From Geomonas anaerohicana (GTDB lineage Bacteria; Desulfobacterota; Desulfuromonadia; Geobacterales; Geobacteraceae), in NCBI RefSeq assembly GCF_016458305.1, contig NZ_JAEMHL010000002.1, forward strand, positions 434,001-498,000: a DNA stretch of 64,000 bases, read 5' to 3'. The notes beneath the pieces were generated by a model, which searched no databases, had not been told where the DNA came from, and saw only the letters and a list, made by a program, of their open reading frames with translations. The position numbers and the translations under genes were made by a program. Positions 59,457-64,000 of the stretch are shown one piece after another (the first letter of the stretch is position 1; every line of letters begins with the position of its first letter).

Positions 59457-60101
59457 ATGAAGCTTAGCGACAAAGCGGAAGAGATACTGGAGGCGCTCTG
59501 GATCGAGTCGGAGGAGAGGGGGACCGGCTACGCCGAACTGGACCGGATGGAGATCGATGCCTGCGACCCCGCCTATCACGAACTCTCCGCGCAGGCCCTG
59601 GTCGAGATCAGGGACGGGCGCATCTACTTCCGCCCGGAGGGGCGCGAGGAAGGGCGCATGACCATCAGGCGGCACCGCCTGGCCGAAAGGCTGATGATGG
59701 ACGTGTTGAACATCAGGGGCGAAAGCGGTGACGTCAAGGCCTGCCAGTTCGAACACCTCCTGAACGAGGGGGTGGACAGCAAGGTCTGCACCATGCTGAA
59801 CCACCCGGCCACCTGCCCGCACGGCAAGCCGATCCCGCCGGGTGACTGCTGCGAAGAGGCGCGCAAAAGCGGCGACCTGGGCGTGGTGCCGCTCACCGAG
59901 TTGAAGCCCGGCGACGACGGCGACATCGCCTACATCCAGACCGAGGACAGCAAGAAGATGCAGAAGCTGATGGCGATGGGGGTGCTCCCGGGCAACCGGA
60001 TCTCCTTGTTGCAGGCCTTCCCTTCCTACATCTTCAGGGTCGGCTTCTCCGAATTCGCCATCGATTCCGCCATGGCGCGCGAGATCTTCGTCCGGCGCTA
60101 G
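59457..60101 (+). CDS. DtxR/IdeR-family iron regulator with C-terminal FeoA domain
   Basis: 214 residues from the ATG at 59457 behind AAAGGAGAAG; an in-frame upstream ATG lacks such a site. The N-terminal winged helix and dimerisation domain have MEIDACDPAYHELSAQALVE, metal ligands in MTIRRHRLAERLMMDVL and ACQFEHLL, and an unusual Cys run (CTMLNHPATCPHGKPIPPGD, CC). The C-terminal SH3-like FeoA domain is VVPLTELKPGDDGDIAYIQT to AREIFVRR. It is a metal-sensing repressor that probably controls feoB with Fe(II) as co-repressor. Confidence 0.9.
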   Translation: MKLSDKAEEILEALWIESEERGTGYAELDRMEIDACDPAYHELSAQALVEIRDGRIYFRPEGREEGRMTIRRHRLAERLMMDVLNIRGESGDVKACQFEHLLNEGVDSKVCTMLNHPATCPHGKPIPPGDCCEEARKSGDLGVVPLTELKPGDDGDIAYIQTEDSKKMQKLMAMGVLPGNRISLLQAFPSYIFRVGFSEFAIDSAMAREIFVRR

Positions 60102-60128
60102 ACCGCCCCAACCGCACATGCAGCAAAC

Positions 60129-60161
60129 AAGGGCGTCCCTTCATCGGGGGCGCCCTTTTTA
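60129..60161 (+). terminator. Intrinsic terminator after the feo operon
   Basis: AAGGGCG.CCC (60129-) pairs with GGGG.CGCCCTT (to 60157), then TTTAT. The T-rich tail is clear. Confidence 0.8.
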
Positions 60162-60188
60162 TTTCCTGACTAGCGACGATCTTCCCAT

Positions 60189-60301
60189 CCCCCTCTCCCT
60201 CGGGGAGAGGGCTGGGGTGAGGGCGCTGCAATAGGCAATGATCCCGCTTCGTGGCACCTCCCTCACCCGCCCTTCGGGCACCCTCTCCCGGAGGGAGAGG
60301 G
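60189..60301. repeat. REP-like CCTCTCCC / GGGAGAGG element
   Basis: CCCCTCTCCCTCGGGGAGAG, GGTGAGGGCGCTGC, GCACCTCCCTCACCCGCCC, CCCTCTCCCGGAGGGAGAGG. It is the same composite of palindromes as 42009-42128. Confidence 0.75.
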
Positions 60302-60339
60302 CATGAATCAGGCTTGGGTAAGGTAGCTGGGCGGAATGG

Positions 60340-60382
60340 AGCGTTCCGCTAAAGGGACAGGCACCTAAACGGAGCCAGTCCC
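60340..60382. repeat. Reverse copy of the GGGACAGGCTCCG repeat with AGCGTTCCGCT flank
   Basis: AGCGTTCCGCTA (60340-60351) and GGGACAGGCACCTAAACGG then AGCCAGTCCC (60354-60382). It is the reverse complement of the 37163-37203 element including its flank, so the flank belongs to the repeat. Downstream, to 60560, I see only a short TTTGCG motif. Confidence 0.75.
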
Positions 60383-60562
60383 TTCTGCTGACACCTTGCG
60401 TCCTTTGCGTAGCAGCTTTTTGGTGGTCTAAAGTGCCCGACATTACAGGTAATGTGGCGTTTTACCGCGGGGCGGGGCGGGATGACGCTGGGAAGAACAC
60501 CAATGAGGGCGCACACTTCCCCATTAAATTGCGGAAGTTTTGAATTACATGAGAAAAAGGCT

Positions 60563-60589
60563 TCAAGATCTCTGCGCGGCTGTCGATAA
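60563..60589 (+). promoter_or_regulatory. Sigma-28 (FliA)-like promoter of the chemosensory operon
   Basis: TCAA (60563-60566), 15 bases, GTCGATAA (60582-60589). This is near the TAAA-N15-GCCGATAA consensus of flagellar sigma-28, with one change in each box. It is 78 bases from the first gene. Confidence 0.5.
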
Positions 60590-60666
60590 AATAACTCAAC
60601 CGGACCGGTCGGGGGAAAGCCCCGTACGGCCGTGGTTGACCACCCTCACAGAGTACAAGGAACGCT

Positions 60667-62463
60667 ATGATAGCTGGCGGCAACGATAGCAGCACCCGGG
60701 ATTCGGAAGTCAGGGCCCTGGCGCCGGGATGGTCCGGGATCCTGGCCAGGACTGCGGTGGAACTGGCCGTGATTGCAGGGACCACGGAGGATGAGTTCCT
60801 GGCGATCGGGGGCAGACTGCAGGATTTCTACCAGCGCGGCCTGGGTATCTCAGGGCTTGCGTCGGACATGGTGGGTGAGGTCGCCGGCGATCACGTCACC
60901 GGCGCCATGGACCGCCTCGGGGAGATGCTCGACCACATGGGGCACTACGTGGACCGGGCCCAGAACGAGATCGAAGGGAGCGCGCAGACGCTGCGCGAGA
61001 TTCTCGGCCTCCTGGAAAAGGTCGGCGATCCCCTCTCCGGGTTCAAGAAGGTGAACAAGGTGCTGCGCATGCTGGGGATCTCGACCAAGATCGAGAGCGC
61101 CCGGCTGGGGCAAAGCGCCGCCGGGTTCGACACCCTGGCCAGCGACGTCGGCGAACTGTCGGTACAGGTCAACGACAAGGCCGCCTTCATCATGAAGAGA
61201 AAGGACGACCTGGCCCGGGAGATCGAGCAGACCCTGAGCGGGGTCCTGGAGGCTGGCGCGAAACAGCATGACAAGGTCATCGAGGTGCTGGCGCGGACCA
61301 AGAAGAGCCTGCAGTCGCTCACCGACATCAACTCGCGCTGTTCCAGTTCGGTGGCACTGGTCTCCGCCGTCTCCGACGAGGTGTACCGCTCCATCGGCGA
61401 CGTGGTGATGTCCATGCAGGCCCACGACATCGTGCGCCAGCAGATCGAACATGTTCATGAGGCGCTGGACGAGGTGAAGCAGGGGCTGGACGCCGGCAGC
61501 TGCGGTGCGGATGCGACGGCCACCATCTGCGAACTGCAGATGGCGCAGTTGCGGCACGCCTCCGACGAACTGGACGGCGCGGTGCGCATCATCATCGAGA
61601 GCCTGCGTGAGGTGGCCAGGAAGCAGTCCGGCCTCTCCGCCCAGACCAGCGGCATGTCCGGCATCGCCGACCAGGCCGGGGGAAGCTTCTTCACGGGGAT
61701 GGAACGGGACATCTCGGTGGTCTCCGACGCGCTTTTGGAGAGCTCAAAGGTGAACCAGGCGCTGTGCCTGGCCATGGGGACCGTGGCGGAGACGGTGGGG
61801 GAGATCGCCACCTTCGTAGGAGACATCGAGAAGATCGGCGAAGAGATCAAGCTGATCGCCCTGAACGCTCAGATCAAGTCGGCCTACACCGGTGACGAGG
61901 GGGCGGCGCTCGGGGTGCTTGCCGAGGCGATCCAGCGCCTTTCCATCGATGCCATCGATCACACCGGGGCGGTCTCGGGAACGCTGCAAGGGATCATCGG
62001 GGTTACCGACCGGCTCAGCCAGGGGGTGAACGTCGAGACCACCGGGCTGGAGGGCGAGGTGCACGGCATGGTGCAGACCCTGTCCGACCTGGTGCAGACC
62101 CTGAGGCAGGTGAACGACACGCTGCAGCACTCGCTGCACGAGATGGACGAATCGGTCACCCGCCTCTCCAGCGACATCGAGCAGGTGGTGTCGGGTATCA
62201 CGGTGCACCGCAAGGTGGCCCAGGTGCTGGAAGAGTCGATCAGGGCCATCTCCGGCGTTGCAACCGAAGCACGCAGGCTGGCTCCGGCCGGCGTGGCGGG
62301 GAACCTGGACCAACTGGCCCAGCGCTACACCATGCAGAGCGAACGCAGGATCCACGAGTCGCTGAGCGGGCCCGCCACCGGGGGGAGGACGCCTACCCTG
62401 TCCGCGCCCCCGCCACCGGCGGCCGACGAGGACGAACTGGGCGGCAACGTGGAACTTTTCTAG
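60667..62463 (+). CDS. Soluble chemoreceptor-like protein
   Basis: 598 residues, nearly all alpha-helical coiled coil, without signal peptide or membrane helix. The segment IEKIGEEIKLIALNAQIKSA, then YTGDEGAALGVLAEAIQRLS (about 390-425) resembles the signalling hairpin tip of MCPs, but it is degenerate (usual IALNAAIEAARAGE..GFAVVAEEVR). A similar site sits at about 135-160 (VLRMLGISTKIESARLGQ, AAGFDTLASDVGELS). So it may hold two hairpin tips. It heads a STAS-CheY-CheA operon and probably signals to that CheA. Confidence 0.8.
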   Translation: MIAGGNDSSTRDSEVRALAPGWSGILARTAVELAVIAGTTEDEFLAIGGRLQDFYQRGLGISGLASDMVGEVAGDHVTGAMDRLGEMLDHMGHYVDRAQNEIEGSAQTLREILGLLEKVGDPLSGFKKVNKVLRMLGISTKIESARLGQSAAGFDTLASDVGELSVQVNDKAAFIMKRKDDLAREIEQTLSGVLEAGAKQHDKVIEVLARTKKSLQSLTDINSRCSSSVALVSAVSDEVYRSIGDVVMSMQAHDIVRQQIEHVHEALDEVKQGLDAGSCGADATATICELQMAQLRHASDELDGAVRIIIESLREVARKQSGLSAQTSGMSGIADQAGGSFFTGMERDISVVSDALLESSKVNQALCLAMGTVAETVGEIATFVGDIEKIGEEIKLIALNAQIKSAYTGDEGAALGVLAEAIQRLSIDAIDHTGAVSGTLQGIIGVTDRLSQGVNVETTGLEGEVHGMVQTLSDLVQTLRQVNDTLQHSLHEMDESVTRLSSDIEQVVSGITVHRKVAQVLEESIRAISGVATEARRLAPAGVAGNLDQLAQRYTMQSERRIHESLSGPATGGRTPTLSAPPPPAADEDELGGNVELF

Positions 62464-62481
62464 ATCGGAGACGAGGACCAT

Positions 62482-62841
62482 ATGGACGAGGTGAAGTTGG
62501 AACGGGTAAAAGACCCGCAAGGGGCAACGGAGACACTCATGGTTACCGGCAGCGTCACGATCTGCGAGGCGCGGGATTTCCGCGACGCACTCTTGGCGAC
62601 ACTCGAGGAGGTGTCGGAGGTGCGGGTCGATGTCTCCGCTATTTCCGGGATCGATCTGACCGGTTTGCAGCTATTGTGCTCGGCGCACCAGAGTGCGCTG
62701 CGCCGGGGCAAGAACCTGCATGTCTATGACGGCGGCAACGCCACCTTCCGGGAAGCGGCGAACGGCGCCGGATTTCAAAGGCACACCGGGTGTCCGCAAG
62801 ATCGAGCTTGCAGTTGCATCTGGGTAGAAGGAGAGAGCTAA
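62482..62841 (+). CDS. STAS-domain protein
   Basis: 119 residues. A STAS fold is seen: TLMVTGSVTICEARDFRDAL, VRVDVSAISGIDLTGLQLLC, then a helix and KNLHVYDGGNATF. The phosphorylatable Ser of anti-sigma antagonists, normally in D.S...D, is changed to a Thr (SGIDLTGLQ), which could still be phosphorylated. In chemosensory operons such proteins work as phosphate sinks or partner-switch elements. It overlaps cheY (TAATG). Confidence 0.83.
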   Translation: MDEVKLERVKDPQGATETLMVTGSVTICEARDFRDALLATLEEVSEVRVDVSAISGIDLTGLQLLCSAHQSALRRGKNLHVYDGGNATFREAANGAGFQRHTGCPQDRACSCIWVEGES

Positions 62842-63206
62842 TGGCCAAAGTGATAATGACAGCGGATGATTCTGCCAGCGTAAGGCAGATGGTGACCTTC
62901 ACCCTGAAACAAGGCGGTTACGACGTGGTGGAGGCAGTGGATGGCAAGGACGCGCTGCAAAAGCTTGCCAACACCAAGGTCGACATGCTGATCACCGACC
63001 TGAACATGCCCAACCTGGACGGTATCGGGCTGATCAAGGGGGCGAGGGCCTTGGCCAGCTGTAAGTTCATCCCCATCGTCATGCTGACCACCGAGTCCCA
63101 GGATTCCAAAAAGCAGGAAGGAAAGGCTGCCGGTGCTACCGGCTGGATCGTGAAGCCTTTCAAGCCTGAACAACTGATGGCCGTTGTGAAGAAGGTGCTG
63201 GGATGA
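62841..63206 (+). CDS. cheY: CheY-type response regulator
   Basis: 121 residues from the ATG at 62841. A lone receiver domain: acidic pair in TADDSASVRQMV, phospho-Asp in LITDLNMPNLDG (about residue 53), Thr in IVMLTTESQ and Lys in GWIVKPFKPEQL. The D/S/V helix (DDSASVRQMV) is close to flagellar and PilG-type CheY. Its stop overlaps cheA (ATGA), so it is the probable target of that kinase. Confidence 0.93.
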   Translation: MAKVIMTADDSASVRQMVTFTLKQGGYDVVEAVDGKDALQKLANTKVDMLITDLNMPNLDGIGLIKGARALASCKFIPIVMLTTESQDSKKQEGKAAGATGWIVKPFKPEQLMAVVKKVLG

Positions 63207-64000
63207 TCGACCTTCATCGGCAGGCATTCAAGGAAGAGGCATACGAACTCCTGACGGAACTGGAGTCTTCGCTGCTGGAGCTTGAGGAGCGCCCCGATGA
63301 CCAGGACCTGATCGGCCGGGTCTTCCGCGCCATGCACACCATCAAGGGCTCCGGATCCATGTTCGGGTTCGACGACATCGCGAGCTTCACCCACGAGGTG
63401 GAAACCGTCTTCGACATGGTGAGAAACGGCAAGCTCAGCGTCACCAGCCGCCTGGTGAACCTGACCTTGGCCGCCCGGGACCAGATCCGGGCCATGCTCG
63501 ATGCCGCCGACAGCGGTGCGGACACCGACCTGCAGGCGAGCGCCGCCATCATCGTGGGGCTGCGGGAACTGGCCGGCTTCGGCGGCGGCGACCAGGCTGC
63601 GCCCGAGCGCCACGAGGAGGCGGCGCCGCAGAAAAAAGACCCGGTCACCTACCGGATCCGCTTCGTACCCTCCCGGGACATCTTCGTCACCGGCACCAAC
63701 CCGCTGAACCTGCTGGCCGAGATGAAGGAACTGGGAACCTGCACCGTGGTGGCGCAGACCGACGGCTTTCCGCCGCTGGAGGAGATGGACCCCGAGGGAT
63801 GCTACGTCTATTGGGACATAATCCTCACCACGGACCAGGGGGAGAACGCGGTGCGCGACGTCTTCATCTTCGTGGAAGACGACTGCGACCTGAAGATCGA
63901 AGTGGTGGCCGAGCACAGCCGCTACGACGAACAGCAGGACTACAAGAAGCTGGGCGAGATCCTGCTGGAGCGCGGGGACATTACGCCAGACGAGATGAAG
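63203..64000 (+). CDS. cheA: CheA histidine kinase (N-terminal part; runs off window)
   Basis: The first 266 residues are present. The Hpt domain (1-110) has the phosphorylated His in FRAMHTIKGSGSMFGFDD (about residue 46). A CheA regulatory-like domain follows (about 150-235, YRIRFVPSRDIFVTGTNPLN, DCDLKIEVVAEHSRYDE). The frame is open at the window end, within LGEILLERGDITPDEMK. The kinase, dimerisation and CheW-like domains are outside. With the MCP-like, STAS and CheY genes it forms one signalling operon. Confidence 0.93.
   Translation, partial: MIDLHRQAFKEEAYELLTELESSLLELEERPDDQDLIGRVFRAMHTIKGSGSMFGFDDIASFTHEVETVFDMVRNGKLSVTSRLVNLTLAARDQIRAMLDAADSGADTDLQASAAIIVGLRELAGFGGGDQAAPERHEEAAPQKKDPVTYRIRFVPSRDIFVTGTNPLNLLAEMKELGTCTVVAQTDGFPPLEEMDPEGCYVYWDIILTTDQGENAVRDVFIFVEDDCDLKIEVVAEHSRYDEQQDYKKLGEILLERGDITPDEMK

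Noticed and set aside
1-64000. tRNA, rRNA or insertion sequence genes
   Set aside because: I scanned for tRNA-like cloverleaf ends, rRNA sequence and transposase motifs by eye and found none. A dedicated tRNA and IS search would be needed to be sure.

Overview
This window is a GC-rich bacterial chromosome segment that looks like a member of the Geobacteraceae (Geobacter / Geomonas / Citrifermentans type). The reasons are the PilY1 and minor-pilin locus next to pilMNOPQ, the futalosine-route menaquinone gene mqnA, a NifU/NifS pair, a small lipoprotein c-type cytochrome, the FeoB / IdeR-FeoA set, and many hairpin-forming intergenic repeats. The assignment is an inference from gene content; no rRNA gene is present. 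I saw no tRNA, rRNA, CRISPR array, transposase or phage gene.

Region 1 (1-24.4 kb) is a type IV pilus locus. It opens with the last residues of an NtrC-type regulator. Next come a periplasmic DsbC-like disulfide isomerase with an extra CxxCH motif, a very Cys-rich PilY1 adhesin, and two successive sets of minor pilins (FimU/PilV/PilW/PilX types), the second without its own PilY1. A small HTH regulator precedes pilM-pilN-pilO-pilP-pilQ. Two lipoproteins follow, one of them a 1543-residue surface protein ending in a CFI-box tail. A lipoprotein with only the DsbC N-terminal domain closes the region.

Region 2 (24.4-34.1 kb) is a metabolic cluster: aroC, aroK, aroB, a TPR protein, a Roadblock/LC7 protein, aroQ, an M24 peptidase, accB, accC, gcvH and mqnA. 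It covers much of the shikimate pathway, biotin carboxylation for fatty acid synthesis, a lipoyl carrier, and the chorismate-consuming entry to menaquinone.

Region 3 (34.1-47.7 kb) starts with a T-rich noncoding array of about seven 61-62 bp units lying between convergent genes. After it come a Nudix hydrolase, a PxxKW Cys-rich protein, a phosphohexomutase, nifU-nifS, a RelE/RHH toxin-antitoxin pair, a ModF-like double ABC ATPase, a large Lhr helicase and a lipoprotein.

Region 4 (48-56.3 kb) holds a small lipoprotein, an MBL-fold phosphodiesterase-like protein and an unknown alpha-helical protein. That protein is divergent from the most striking unit here: egtD (histidine trimethylation) translationally coupled to one gene that fuses a molybdopterin oxidoreductase to a cysteine desulfurase. 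This domain order matches the recently described metallopterin-dependent ergothioneine synthase, so the pair is probably an oxygen-independent ergothioneine pathway. A PQ-loop membrane protein, a monoheme cytochrome c lipoprotein and a Cys-rich secreted protein follow.

Region 5 (56.4-64 kb) has an iron module (Fur, FeoB, a zinc-ribbon protein, an IdeR-FeoA fusion). It ends with a chemosensory operon behind a sigma-28-like promoter: a soluble MCP-like protein, a STAS protein, CheY and the first part of CheA.

Intergenic spaces carry at least six families of palindromic repeats, often nested. Starts were chosen from Shine-Dalgarno spacing, stop/start overlaps and domain boundaries. Promoters, operators and terminators were read by eye.
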